A DNA stretch of 64,000 nt from an uncultured Oscillibacter sp. (GCA_910576865.1 CAJTKE010000007.1:33523-97522), one strand, 5' to 3'. Shown: positions 1 through 7,935, counted from the stretch's first letter. Program-made: numbers and translations. The notes: generated by a model from the sequence alone, not told the origin.

Positions 1-744
1 GGGGCGCCAGTCCAGGGCCGCGTCGTCGGTGGCGCAGGAGAGAAGGATCTCCACCTTTTCCGCCCCCGCCTCGATTTTGTCGGGGGTGACCTTCAGGCTG
101 GGGGTGGTTTTGGAGGTCCGGACCTTGGTCCACTTGGCCACGGCGGTCTCCCCGCCGCTGAACACGCCGCCAACCTGGACCTGCGTACCGCCCACGAACC
201 AGCCGTCAAAGGTGTAGCCGGACCGGGTGGGAACGGGAAGTTCCTTGTCCAGGGTGGGGGCGGTGTGGCCGTCAAGGCTCAGCTCCACGTACTCTACAGA
301 GCAGGTCCCTCCGTTGGGGTCCAGGTAGAGCTTGGGGGTGTTGGGGGACGGGTCCCATTTGGCCACCACGGTGGCCCCGGCGGTCATGTACGCATCGACA
401 AGCTGGGTGAAGGTCCCGTCGGTGTACCAGCCGTCGAAATGATAGCCCTCTCTGGTGGGGTCCTCGGGGAATTGCACCTTGTGCTTCATACCCTCCGCCG
501 GGCCGTCGGTGGTCATCGTGCTTTTTTGTTCGCTTCCATCGCTGAATTTACCTCCATTCGCCATGAAGGTGATGGAGAAGGGGCCCTGCCCGTGATCCTC
601 CCCTTCCTCATCTTCGCCCAGGCCGATGGGATAGCCCGACACGTTCCAGCTGACGGAGGCTCCCGCGGCCAGGGCCGTCACGGGCAGCAGCCCCAGGCAC
701 AGGACCAGGGCCAGCAGCAATGCCGCGATGCGTTTACGCTTCAT
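1..744 (-). CDS. Secreted InlB B-repeat (Listeria-Bacteroides repeat) protein, 5' part only
   Basis: The gene starts at ATG 744 (RBS GGAGAG a few bases upstream) and runs off the left edge; 248 codons are visible. Residues 1-27 form a signal peptide (basic MKRKR, a Leu/Ala-rich core, ending near ALA-AG). Two repeat units follow, each with the B-repeat signature: GYHFDGWYTDGTFTQLV and about 75 residues later GYTFDGWFVGGTQVQVG, each followed by a V(V/A)AKW strand. This repeat is common in surface adhesins of gut Firmicutes, usually many copies before a cell-wall anchor; the anchor would lie outside the window. The exported location is well supported. The ligand is unknown. Confidence 0.8.
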   Translation of the reverse strand, partial: MKRKRIAALLLALVLCLGLLPVTALAAGASVSWNVSGYPIGLGEDEEGEDHGQGPFSITFMANGGKFSDGSEQKSTMTTDGPAEGMKHKVQFPEDPTREGYHFDGWYTDGTFTQLVDAYMTAGATVVAKWDPSPNTPKLYLDPNGGTCSVEYVELSLDGHTAPTLDKELPVPTRSGYTFDGWFVGGTQVQVGGVFSGGETAVAKWTKVRTSKTTPSLKVTPDKIEAGAEKVEILLSCATDDAALDWRP

Positions 745-795
745 GATTCATCTCTCCTCTATGCGGTCTCGCCCCGAAGGGGCGGTCTGACCTCC

Positions 796-825
796 ATTAT
801 ATCCCACCCGGCGGCGGAAGCGCAA
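796..825 (-). promoter_or_regulatory. Sigma-A-like promoter for the InlB-repeat gene
   Basis: Read on the minus strand, TTGCGC (820-825) is followed after 18 bp by TATAAT (796-801). The predicted leader holds a small hairpin (GCCCC-GAA-GGGGC, about 772-784) before the RBS. Confidence 0.6.
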
Positions 826-857
826 GGGCTTTTGCCCCAATCCCGGGCGAAACGGGC

Positions 858-897
858 AAAAAACATCCCCCCATCCGCTCCATCGGCGAATGGGGGG
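858..897 (-). terminator. Intrinsic terminator ending the minus-strand RNA
   Basis: On the minus strand, CCCCCCAT(t)CGC, a 7-base loop and GCG(g)ATGGGGGG form a strong stem followed by ATG and six T. It lies just upstream of the InlB-gene promoter, so it closes a separate transcription unit. Confidence 0.75.
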
Positions 898-1183
898 CTT
901 ACCCATTGATCGGATTGTCCATTGGTCTCGATACCTCGTGCTTTCTTGATGTTGCCGTTCGTGGGAAAATTCACTGGGGGTTTGGGTGATCCGGGGGTTT
1001 CCAATCCATGAAACAGTTTCTTGCGTCGACCTGCTGGTCCCGCGGGCTCATTCTAATGAGGGGTGTTTCGTTTTTGGGAAGTGCCTGAGATCACGCTGTC
1101 GCTGGGTTCGCCGGGGTTTCGAACGGCGCTGGAAAACGTGGGTTTCCGCGTGTGACTAGTACACTGGACTCACCTCTTTCTGT
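858..1183 (-). ncRNA. Candidate structured non-coding RNA, about 325 nt, class unknown
   Basis: A consensus promoter (1190-1218) and a strong terminator (858-897) bracket a stretch with no convincing reading frame. The inferred RNA is rich in short stems: GTGT/ACAC, GGAAA/TTTCC, CGCCG-TTCGAAAC-CCGGCG (a T-loop-like hairpin near 1116-1096) and CTCATT-AG-AATGAG (about 1050). GAAA-type loops recur. I could not match it to tmRNA, RNase P RNA, SRP RNA or 6S RNA from memory. The raiA class is a possibility I cannot test. Ends are estimated from the promoter and the T-run. Confidence 0.55.
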
Positions 1184-1189
1184 AGCTAA

Positions 1190-1218
1190 AATATACAATA
1201 ATTTCAGGCGGCTGTCAA
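1190..1218 (-). promoter_or_regulatory. Strong sigma-A promoter driving the candidate ncRNA
   Basis: TTGACA (1213-1218) and TATATT (1190-1195) on the minus strand are separated by exactly 17 bp. No start codon with a matching frame follows. Confidence 0.75.
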
Positions 1219-1311
1219 GACCTTTTGTGAAGTTTTACGTTTTTTACAAAGACGAACCGATTACCTCCGGCGAAAAGCACAAAGGAGGCGGGCCGGGGCC
1301 GGGATTTTTCC

Positions 1312-1340
1312 TTGTGCTTTCCGGCTTTTTCTGGTATGAT
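1312..1340 (+). promoter_or_regulatory. Promoter of miaB
   Basis: TTGTGC (1312-1317), a 17-bp spacer ending in an extended -10 TGG, and TATGAT (1335-1340) lie about 48 bp before the miaB start. Confidence 0.65.
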
Positions 1341-1387
1341 AGCGCTGTTGAATTCGGAACATCATCCGCAGGCATGGAGGAAGCGTT

Positions 1388-2800
1388 TTGAAGCGAGAGG
1401 AAGTCATCGTCCCCCGGGAGGAGATCGCCCGTCAGGGGGAGTTTCAGGAGAGAATCAAGGCCATGTTCGCCGCCCGGGGGGCCCACCCCCTGGCCAGGGT
1501 GGAGACCTTCGGCTGCCAGCAGAACGTGGCGGACGGGCAGCGCATCATGGGCATGCTGGAGGAAATGGGCTTCGCCTTCACGGAGGACCCCGGGGAGGCG
1601 GACCTGGTGCTGCTGAACACCTGCGCCGTCCGGGAACACGCGGAGCAGCGGGTGTTCGGCAATCTGGGCATTCTCACCCACTCCAAGAGGGAGAACCCGG
1701 AGCAGGTGATCATCCTCTGCGGCTGCATGGCCCAGGAGGCGCGGGTGGCCAAACGGGTGAAGGAGTCCTACCGCCACGTGGACCTGGTCTTCGGGCCCCA
1801 GGCCCTGTGGCGCTTCCCGGAGCTCCTCTGGCAGGTCTATGAGACCCGGAAGCGGGTCTTCTCCACCGCCGAGGAGCACGGGTCCATCGCCGAGGGCCTG
1901 CCCGTGGTCCGGGAGCGGGGGGTGAAGGCCTGGGTGTCCGTCATGTACGGGTGCAACAACTTCTGTTCCTACTGCATCGTGCCCTACGTCCGGGGCCGGG
2001 AGCGGAGCCGGGAGCCCGCCGCCGTGCTGGCGGAGGTCCGGGAGCTGGTGGAGGCGGGATACAGGGACATCACCCTCCTGGGCCAGAACGTGAACTCCTA
2101 CGGCAACGACCTGGACACGGGCTATCACTTCCCGGACCTGCTGGAGGACATCGACCGGATCCCGGGGGACTACTGGATCCGCTTCATGTCCAGCCACCCC
2201 AAGGACGCCACCCCCCGGCTCTTCGACGTGATGGCCAAGTGCGCCCACGTGGCCAAACAGCTCCACCTCCCCTTCCAGTCCGGGAACAACCGGGTGCTGG
2301 AGGAGATGAACCGGCGCTACACCCGGGAGAAGTACCTGGAGCTGATTCAGCACGCCCGGGACCGCATGCCGGGGCTGGTGGTGACCAGCGACGTCATCAT
2401 CGGCTTCCCCGGGGAGACGGAGGCGGAGGCCATGGACACCGTGTCCCTGGTGGAGGAGGTGGGTTTCGACGCCCTCTTCACCTTCATCTACTCCCCCCGG
2501 CCCGGCACCAGGGCGGCGGAGCTGCCGGACCCGGCCCCCCGGGAGGAGAAACAGAAGTGGTTCGACAGGCTGCTGGAGGTCCAGAACCGGCATTCGGCGG
2601 AGGTCCACGCCGGGTACGTGGGGAAGACGGTCCGGGTGCTGGTGGACGGCGAGAGCGGGGACGGGGACTTCCCCCTCTCCTCCCGGACGGAGGGAAACCG
2701 TCTGGTGCGGCTGAAGGGGGACAAGGCCCTCATCGGGCGCTTTTTGGACGTGAGGGTCACCGGCAGCAACACCTGGGCGCTGTACGGGGAGCCGGTTTAA
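1388..2800 (+). CDS. miaB: tRNA-2-methylthio-N6-isopentenyladenosine-37 methylthiotransferase MiaB
   Basis: This radical-SAM enzyme adds the 2-methylthio group to i6A37 of tRNAs reading UNN codons, after MiaA. The 470-residue protein has the family order. The N-terminal UPF0004 domain carries Cys43 (FGCQQN), Cys79 (NTCAVREHA) and Cys113 (CGCMAQ) for the auxiliary cluster. The radical-SAM motif is CNNFCSYC at Cys189, 193 and 196. A C-terminal TRAM domain binds tRNA. The start is a TTG placed seven bases after GGAGG (1376-1380); the next in-frame ATG would remove N-terminal sequence. The gene has its own promoter. Its TAA overlaps the stop codon of the convergent small gene. miaA lies 10 kb downstream in the same cluster. 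Confidence 0.95.
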   Translation: MKREEVIVPREEIARQGEFQERIKAMFAARGAHPLARVETFGCQQNVADGQRIMGMLEEMGFAFTEDPGEADLVLLNTCAVREHAEQRVFGNLGILTHSKRENPEQVIILCGCMAQEARVAKRVKESYRHVDLVFGPQALWRFPELLWQVYETRKRVFSTAEEHGSIAEGLPVVRERGVKAWVSVMYGCNNFCSYCIVPYVRGRERSREPAAVLAEVRELVEAGYRDITLLGQNVNSYGNDLDTGYHFPDLLEDIDRIPGDYWIRFMSSHPKDATPRLFDVMAKCAHVAKQLHLPFQSGNNRVLEEMNRRYTREKYLELIQHARDRMPGLVVTSDVIIGFPGETEAEAMDTVSLVEEVGFDALFTFIYSPRPGTRAAELPDPAPREEKQKWFDRLLEVQNRHSAEVHAGYVGKTVRVLVDGESGDGDFPLSSRTEGNRLVRLKGDKALIGRFLDVRVTGSNTWALYGEPV

Positions 2801-3051
2801 CGGGCCATCCACTTGCCAAGAGAGACGGCCTTTTGAAACAGAAGCCGGTCCTCCAGAAACCGGAGGCCGCACCAGGCGGCGCGGTAGTCCTCCACCAGGT
2901 GGAGCTGTTCCGGGGTCAGGGCGGTCTTCAGGGCGGCCCAGGCCGTGTTTTGTTCGTCGCTCCGGCGGCTGTATTCGATGAGGTCCAGCTGCGCGTCGGC
3001 CTCCAGGCGGTCGGAGACGTATTGATACAGGCAGTCGAGATATTCGTCCAT
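2797..3051 (-). CDS. Small helical protein, XRE-linked family, copy 1 (DUF6809-like)
   Basis: This 84-residue protein has no signal peptide or membrane segment. It is a paralogue of the proteins at 39212-39466 and 47557-48054. Shared features are an N-terminal LYQY/LYDY helix, an EYRR block, W-x-A/F-x-x-x-LT-x-(E/D)Q, and a C-terminal LED-x-x-x-F-x-x-x-(V/L)S-(L/I)G helix. It resembles, from memory, the DUF6809 type of small Clostridia proteins; function is unknown. It is transcribed divergently from an XRE regulator across a 90-bp gap. Its stop shares the bases TTAA with the miaB stop. Copy 1 is the most diverged: it ends in SLGKWMAR, where copy 2 ends in GLGRL. Confidence 0.75.
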   Translation of the reverse strand: MDEYLDCLYQYVSDRLEADAQLDLIEYSRRSDEQNTAWAALKTALTPEQLHLVEDYRAAWCGLRFLEDRLLFQKAVSLGKWMAR

Positions 3052-3095
3052 TTATTTCCCCCGATTCTCAAAATGTGCACAACTGGGATATTGTT

Positions 3096-3124
3096 ATTAT
3101 AACTCCTTCGTTTGTGCCTGTCAA
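3096..3124 (-). promoter_or_regulatory. Promoter of small protein copy 1
   Basis: Read on the minus strand, TTGACA (3119-3124), a 17-bp spacer and TATAAT (3096-3101) form a consensus promoter. It lies inside the gap shared with the divergent XRE gene, so the regulator is well placed to act on it. Confidence 0.75.
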
Positions 3125-3141
3125 TAGGAAAGAGGCTGAAT

Positions 3142-3360
3142 ATGACGTTTTCGGAAAAATTGATCGAGCTTCGGAAGAGCGCCGGTTTGACACAGCAGGA
3201 GACGGCGAAGGGGGCCGGACTGAGCCTTCGGGGCTACCAGAATTATGAGCACGGCCTGCGGGAGCCGAAAATGACGGTCCTCATCGCCCTGGCGGATTTC
3301 TACGACATCTCCCTGGACGAGCTGGTCTGCCGGAAGTGGCCCAAGGAGCCGGAGGCGTGA
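3142..3360 (+). CDS. XRE-family helix-turn-helix regulator, module 1
   Basis: The 72-residue protein is essentially one HTH_XRE domain: LRKSAGLTQQETAKGAGLS, then YQNYEHGLREPKM (recognition region), then LADFYDISLDEL. The start is ATG 3142, preceded by GGAAAGAGG. An earlier in-frame ATG at 3112 lacks an RBS and would add residues overlapping the divergent promoter. It probably represses itself and the small gene on its left, by analogy with other divergent XRE pairs (inference). A hairpin and a type I toxin locus follow directly. Confidence 0.85.
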   Translation: MTFSEKLIELRKSAGLTQQETAKGAGLSLRGYQNYEHGLREPKMTVLIALADFYDISLDELVCRKWPKEPEA

Positions 3361-3363
3361 AAA

Positions 3364-3391
3364 AGACCCCGCGCTCCGGCGCGGGGTCTTC
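3364..3391. terminator. GC hairpin after XRE module 1, terminator-like on the minus strand
   Basis: GACCCCGCGC-TCCG-GCGCGGGGTC is flanked by a run of A on the left, so the T-run is on the minus strand. It could end the antisense RNA of toxin locus A if that RNA extends this far, as well as marking the end of the XRE gene. Confidence 0.55.
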
Positions 3392-3401
3392 CAGGCAGTT
3401 A

Positions 3402-3420
3402 TTGACAAATGTGGTACAAT
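3402..3420 (+). promoter_or_regulatory. Atypical promoter of toxin locus A
   Basis: TTGACA (3402-3407) and TACAAT (3415-3420) are only 7 bp apart; the -10 is of the extended type (TGG-TACAAT). Transcription may depend on the extended -10. The matching antisense promoter has a normal 17-bp spacer. Confidence 0.45.
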
Positions 3421-3477
3421 GGAATACGGCAGGAGAGGCGGGGTCAATCCTCTTCCAGGTGGAAAGAGGTGAGGCCC

Positions 3478-3555
3478 ATGAGCGCGCTGGAAGTCATCGC
3501 ACTACTTACGCTCGTGATTGCGGCGATCCAGTTGGGTCACAACCTGAAGAGATAA
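3478..3555 (+). CDS. Small hydrophobic peptide, putative type I (Fst/holin-like) toxin A
   Basis: The 25-residue peptide starts MSALEVIALLTLVIAAIQLG and ends in a basic HNLKR tail: one membrane helix plus a positive tail, as in the short holin-like and Fst-type toxins of Firmicutes. The start follows GGAAAGAGGTGAGGCCC, a leader nearly identical to those of the peptides at 37744 and 38686-38781. A convergent promoter at 3661-3689 would make an RNA antisense to its 3' side. The 5' part of the toxin mRNA (GGCAGGAG..GGCGG..TCA) recurs at the 5' end of that RNA. Toxicity is inferred from architecture only. Confidence 0.65.
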   Translation: MSALEVIALLTLVIAAIQLGHNLKR

Positions 3556-3654
3556 GCCGCCCCCCGAAACCTTAAGGAAAGCGGCATATTCTCAAGCTAT
3601 AAACTTGTAAGAGTGTTGACCGCCAACCGGAGGCCACCGGCTGACCGCCCTCCT
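3556..3654 (-). ncRNA. Putative antisense RNA (RNA II) of toxin locus A
   Basis: It would start about 7 bases after the -10 at 3661-3666 and run leftwards toward the toxin gene. Its 5' end reads GGCAGGAGGGCGGTCAGCC, matching the toxin leader in two blocks. The 3' end is uncertain: a GCCGC/GCGGC stem at about 3556-3585 is a weak candidate, and the strong T-run hairpin at 3364-3391 is the alternative. Confidence 0.5.
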
Positions 3655-3660
3655 GCCCAT

Positions 3661-3689
3661 ATTATAGCAAACCCCGCCCCCGCTGTCAA
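3661..3689 (-). promoter_or_regulatory. Promoter of the antisense RNA, locus A
   Basis: On the minus strand, TTGACA (3684-3689), a 17-bp spacer ending TTTGC and TATAAT (3661-3666). The same TTGACA...TTTGC-TAT arrangement precedes the antisense RNAs of loci B and C. Confidence 0.7.
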
Positions 3690-3723
3690 GGGGCGGCACG
3701 AATGCGAATCAGGAGGCCCTCCC

Positions 3724-4551
3724 ATGAAAATCGTCACCCTGCTGGAAAACACCGCCCATCGTCCCGGCCTCTCCGCCGCCCGGGGGCTCTCCCTCTACGC
3801 GGAGACCAGGCGGCGCAAGGTCCTCTTCGACATGGGGCCCGACGGGACCTTCCTGGAAAACGCCCGGGCCATGGGAATCGACCTTTCCGCCGTGGACACC
3901 GCCGTGCTGTCCCACGGCCACTCGGACCACGGCGGGGGCCTGGCGGCGTTTTGCGCCGTCAATCAAAGGGCGGGGTTTTTCCTCCGCCGGGAGGCCCTGG
4001 GGGCCTATTTCGCCGTCCTGCCGGGGCAGGAGCCGGGCTACATCGGCCTCCCGCCGGAGGCGGCGAAGGCGGCGGACCGCTTCCGCTTCACCGGGGAGTT
4101 GGAGGACCTGGGGGACGGGCTGACCCTGTTCTCCGATGTGGAGGACGACAGGACCCTCCGGGCCGTGGCCCCCAAGCTCCAAGAGCGGACGGAAGGGGGC
4201 TTCCGCCCCGATCTCTTCGCCCACGAGCAGCACCTGCTCCTTGAGGAGGACGGCAAGGCCGCTTTGCTGGCGGGCTGCGGGCACCTGGGCATCGTCAACA
4301 CCCTCCGGGCGGCGAAAAAGCGCCTGGGGCGGATGCCCGACGTGGTTTTCGGCGGCTTCCACCTCTTCGAGCTGGACCCGGCCGCCCCGGCGTCCGGGGA
4401 CCTGATCGCCGCCACGGCGGAGGCCATGGCGGAGGGAAACACGATTTACTACACCGGCCACTGCACCGGGGACTGGGCCTGCGGGGAGCTCAAAAAGGCC
4501 CTGGGGGACCGCCTCCGGCCCATGGACTGCGGCGCGTCGGCGGAGCTGTGA
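3724..4551 (+). CDS. Metallo-beta-lactamase-fold hydrolase
   Basis: The 275-residue protein has the metal motif SHGHSDHGGG (HxHxDH) near residue 61, a downstream GCGHLG and a C-terminal YTGHCTG. This pattern fits the MBL branch that contains dihydropterin-methyl-ribofuranosylaminobenzene-phosphate synthase-like proteins. The physiological substrate is unknown. The start ATG 3724 follows AGGAGG at 3709-3714; an upstream extension to 3613 has no RBS and overlaps the antisense RNA region. It is co-directional with mutS, 38 bp downstream. Confidence 0.85.
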   Translation: MKIVTLLENTAHRPGLSAARGLSLYAETRRRKVLFDMGPDGTFLENARAMGIDLSAVDTAVLSHGHSDHGGGLAAFCAVNQRAGFFLRREALGAYFAVLPGQEPGYIGLPPEAAKAADRFRFTGELEDLGDGLTLFSDVEDDRTLRAVAPKLQERTEGGFRPDLFAHEQHLLLEEDGKAALLAGCGHLGIVNTLRAAKKRLGRMPDVVFGGFHLFELDPAAPASGDLIAATAEAMAEGNTIYYTGHCTGDWACGELKKALGDRLRPMDCGASAEL

Positions 4552-4589
4552 GCGGAGCGTATGGCTGACAGAGAGAAGAGAGGGAACCT

Positions 4590-7214
4590 ATGGCAGAGCT
4601 GACCCCCATGATGAAGCAGTACCTGGAGATCAAGGAGCAGAACCCGGACTCCATCCTGTTCTTCCGCCTGGGCGACTTTTACGAGATGTTCGCCGAGGAC
4701 GCCCGGCTTGCCTCCCGGGAGCTGGACCTGACCCTCACCAGCCGGGACAGGGGCAAGCGGGCCAAGCCCGAGGAGGAGCAGATCCCCATGTGCGGCATCC
4801 CCTACCACGCCAGCGAGAGCTACATCGCCCGCCTCCTGGCCAAGGGCTACAAGGTGGCCATCTGCGAGCAGATGGAGGACCCCGCCGCCGCCAAGGGTCT
4901 TGTGAAGCGGGACATCATCCGGGTGGTCACCCCCGGCACCGTGACGGACGCGGCCTGCCTGGACGAGAAGACCGGCAACTTCCTCTGCGCCGTCTACGCG
5001 GACTCCCGGTCCGCCGGAATCGCCTTCTGCGACATCACCACCGGCCGGGCCCATCTGACGGCCTTCACCGGGAAGGACCGGGTGGAGCACGTGGTCAACG
5101 AGCTGGGCCGCTTCTCCCCCGCCGAGGCGGTGCTGAACGAAGGGGCTTACTCTGAGACGGCCCTGGTGTCCGCCCTGCGGGAGAAGTTCCGCTGCCGGGT
5201 GGAGAACGCCGGGGAGCGGCGTTTCCTCCTGCCCCAGGCGGAGCGGAGCATCCGCAGGCAGTTCGGGGACGAGGCCTGGAACCGCCTCCCGGCGGCGGTG
5301 CCCGCCGCCGCCATGGCCCTGGGGGGATTGCTGAGCTATCTGTACGAGACCCAGAAGACGGACCTCTCCTACATCAACGATCTGGATTACTACGAGCAGG
5401 GCCGGTTCATGGAGCTGGACCTGACCGCGAGGCGGAACCTGGAGCTGACGGCGACCATGCGGGGCCGGGAGAAGAAGGGCAGCCTCCTCTGGGTGCTGGA
5501 CCGGACCCGGACGCCCATGGGGGGCCGGTGCCTCCGGAGCTGGCTGGAGCGGCCCCTTCTGAACGTGGCCGCCATCACCCGGCGCAATGGCGCCGTGGCG
5601 GCGCTGGCGGACAGCACCATCGACCGGGAGGAGCTCATCGCCGCCCTCGGCGGCCTGGGGGACATGGAGCGGCTCATCGGCCGCATCGTCTACGGCTCCG
5701 CCGGGGGACGGGACCTCAGCGCCCTCCGGTCCGCCATTGAGAGGCTGCCGGAGATCCGGGGGCGGCTGGCGGCGTTTCCGGACCGCCGCCTCCAGGAGCT
5801 TTCGGAGGAGATGGACGTCCTGGAGGACCTGGGGGAACGCATCGCCAGGACCATCTGCGACGAGCCCCCCTTCTCCGTCCGGGAGGGGAATTTGATCCGG
5901 GACGGCTTCCACCCGGAGGTGGACCGCCTGCGGCACATCCTGAAAAGCGGCAAGGGGGTCATCCCCGAGATGGAGGCCCGGGAGCGGGAGCGCACGGGCA
6001 TCCGGAACCTGAAAATCAAGTACAACAAGGTGTTCGGCTACACCATCGAGGTCTCCAACAGCTACAAGGGAGAGGTGCCGGAGACTTACATCCGCAAGCA
6101 GACCCTGGCGGGGGCGGAGCGCTACATCACCCAGGAATTGAAGGAGCTGGAGAACTCCATCCTCACCGCCTCCGACCGGGTGGTGGCCCTGGAGTACGAG
6201 CTCTTCACGGAGCTCCGCCAGGAGATCTCCGCCGCCTCCGCCCGGGTGCTGAAAACCGCCGCCGCCGTCGCCGAGGCGGACGCCCTGGCGTCTCTCGCCG
6301 CCGTGGCGGTGCGGAACGGCTACTGCCGCCCGGACGTGGACGAGTCCGGCGTCATCGAGATCAAGGAGGGCCGGCACCCCGTGGTGGAGCGGGTCCTCAA
6401 GGACAGCCTCTTCGTCCCCAACGACACCTTCCTGGGGGAAAAGGAGAGTCGGATCGCCGTCATCACCGGGCCCAACATGGCGGGCAAATCCACCTACATG
6501 CGGCAGGTGGCCCTGATTGTCCTCATGGCCCAGATGGGGAGCTTCGTCCCCGCCTCCCGCGCCCGCATCGGCGTGGTGGACCGGATTTTCACCCGGGTGG
6601 GGGCCAGCGACGACCTCGCCGCCGGGCAGTCCACCTTCATGGTGGAGATGACGGAGGTGGCGGACATCCTCCGCCGGGCCACCAGGCGGTCCCTTCTCAT
6701 CCTGGACGAGATCGGCCGGGGCACCTCCACCTTCGACGGCATGTCGATCGCCCGGGCCGTCCTGGAGCACTGCGCGAACCCCAAGACCCTGGGGGCCAAG
6801 ACCCTCTTCGCCACCCACTACCACGAGCTGACGGAGCTGGAGAACTCCCTCCCGGGAACGGTGAACTGTAACATCGCCGTCAAGACCCGGGGGGAGGAAA
6901 TCGTCTTCCTCCGGAAGATCCTCCCCGGCGGGGCGGACCGGAGCTACGGCATCGAGGTCGCCAGGCTGGCGGGCCTGCCGGAAAAGGTTCTTCAGCGGGC
7001 CCGGCAGGTGCTGGAGGAGCTGGAACGGGAGCACGGCGTGCAGTACACCGCCCCCCGGAAAGAGGCGGAGCAGGTTTCCCTGGACGCCATGAGCGAGGGG
7101 GAGGTGCTGGACGCCCTGCGCCGCTGCCAGCCGGACACCCTGACCCCCATCGAGGCCATGGGCCTCCTCTACGAGCTGAAGCGAAAGCTCCGGCAGGGGG
7201 ACGGCCATGGCTGA
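4590..7214 (+). CDS. mutS: DNA mismatch repair protein MutS
   Basis: MutS binds mismatches and small loops as a dimer and recruits MutL. The 874-residue protein has the N-terminal mismatch-reading motif GDFYEMF. The ABC-type ATPase at the C-terminus has Walker A GPNMAGKST (from residue 627), Walker B LLILDEIGRGTSTF (Asp706, Glu707) and an H-loop ATHYHEL. A C-terminal tail provides dimerisation. Length is close to the usual 850-870. It is the first of a tight run mutS, CPBP protease, AEC carrier, mutL; its stop overlaps the next start by 8 bp. Confidence 0.97.
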   Translation: MAELTPMMKQYLEIKEQNPDSILFFRLGDFYEMFAEDARLASRELDLTLTSRDRGKRAKPEEEQIPMCGIPYHASESYIARLLAKGYKVAICEQMEDPAAAKGLVKRDIIRVVTPGTVTDAACLDEKTGNFLCAVYADSRSAGIAFCDITTGRAHLTAFTGKDRVEHVVNELGRFSPAEAVLNEGAYSETALVSALREKFRCRVENAGERRFLLPQAERSIRRQFGDEAWNRLPAAVPAAAMALGGLLSYLYETQKTDLSYINDLDYYEQGRFMELDLTARRNLELTATMRGREKKGSLLWVLDRTRTPMGGRCLRSWLERPLLNVAAITRRNGAVAALADSTIDREELIAALGGLGDMERLIGRIVYGSAGGRDLSALRSAIERLPEIRGRLAAFPDRRLQELSEEMDVLEDLGERIARTICDEPPFSVREGNLIRDGFHPEVDRLRHILKSGKGVIPEMEARERERTGIRNLKIKYNKVFGYTIEVSNSYKGEVPETYIRKQTLAGAERYITQELKELENSILTASDRVVALEYELFTELRQEISAASARVLKTAAAVAEADALASLAAVAVRNGYCRPDVDESGVIEIKEGRHPVVERVLKDSLFVPNDTFLGEKESRIAVITGPNMAGKSTYMRQVALIVLMAQMGSFVPASRARIGVVDRIFTRVGASDDLAAGQSTFMVEMTEVADILRRATRRSLLILDEIGRGTSTFDGMSIARAVLEHCANPKTLGAKTLFATHYHELTELENSLPGTVNCNIAVKTRGEEIVFLRKILPGGADRSYGIEVARLAGLPEKVLQRARQVLEELEREHGVQYTAPRKEAEQVSLDAMSEGEVLDALRRCQPDTLTPIEAMGLLYELKRKLRQGDGHG

Positions 7215-7917
7215 AAAGAGACACGCCGGGAGCCTCACGAGGCTGGAGCGGGTGGGGGGCACGGCCTTCTTCGTGTTCTATCTCCTCCTCCTCCCCCTGG
7301 CGGCGGGACCCGCCCGGGGACTGGCGGAGGAGCTTCTGGGCCGCCCCGTCTCCGGGGAGCTCTACGGCGCGGCGTATTACTACGGCCTCTTCGCCGTGAC
7401 GGCCATCCTCTTTCACCACACCCTGGCCGTCTCCACCCGCCGCTTCCTGGACGAGCCGGCCCTGACCCTCAAGACGGCGGCGGTGGGCGTGGTGGCCCAC
7501 TACGGCCTCCTGGAGCTGGCGTCCCGGCTGGGGCGGCTCTTCGCGGACCGCTCCGCCAATCTGAACGACGCCGCCATCTCCGCCCGGACCGGCAGCGCCC
7601 CCCACATGACGCTGCTGATCGTCCTCTTCCTGGCCCCCTTTGTGGAGGAGACGCTGTTCCGCGGCCTGGTCTTCGGCGGGCTGAAGGGGCGGAGCCGCCC
7701 CCTGGCCTACGCCGCCAGCTGCGCCCTCTTCGCCCTGGCCCACGTGTGGCAGTTCGCCGTGGCGGGGCGGGACCCGGCCTACTTCCTGCTGATGGCGCAG
7801 TATCTGATTCCCGGGCTGGTGCTGGCCTGGGCCTATGACCACGCGGGGACCCTCTGGGCCTCCGTCGCCCTCCACGCCGGGGTCAACGCCCTGTCGGCCC
7901 TGGCGGGGAGCGTATAA
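7207..7917 (+). CDS. CPBP-family intramembrane metalloprotease (Abi/CAAX-like)
   Basis: The 236-residue protein has several membrane segments and the three CPBP motifs: EETLFRG (Glu147, Glu148, Arg152), FALAHVWQF, and HAGVNAL near the C-terminus. These supply the Glu and His residues of the intramembrane active site. Family members process prenylated or bacteriocin-related substrates or act in immunity; the substrate here is unknown. It is translationally coupled to mutS by an 8-bp overlap. Its place between two mismatch-repair genes is probably operon happenstance. Confidence 0.88.
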   Translation: MAEKRHAGSLTRLERVGGTAFFVFYLLLLPLAAGPARGLAEELLGRPVSGELYGAAYYYGLFAVTAILFHHTLAVSTRRFLDEPALTLKTAAVGVVAHYGLLELASRLGRLFADRSANLNDAAISARTGSAPHMTLLIVLFLAPFVEETLFRGLVFGGLKGRSRPLAYAASCALFALAHVWQFAVAGRDPAYFLLMAQYLIPGLVLAWAYDHAGTLWASVALHAGVNALSALAGSV

Positions 7918-7935
7918 ACGCAAGGACGTGTGCTT

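Noticed and set aside
858..1183. Assignment of the minus-strand RNA to tmRNA, RNase P RNA or 6S RNA
   Set aside because: No CCA end or tag frame, no GAGGAAAGUCC core and no long 6S-like hairpin could be recognised; left unassigned.
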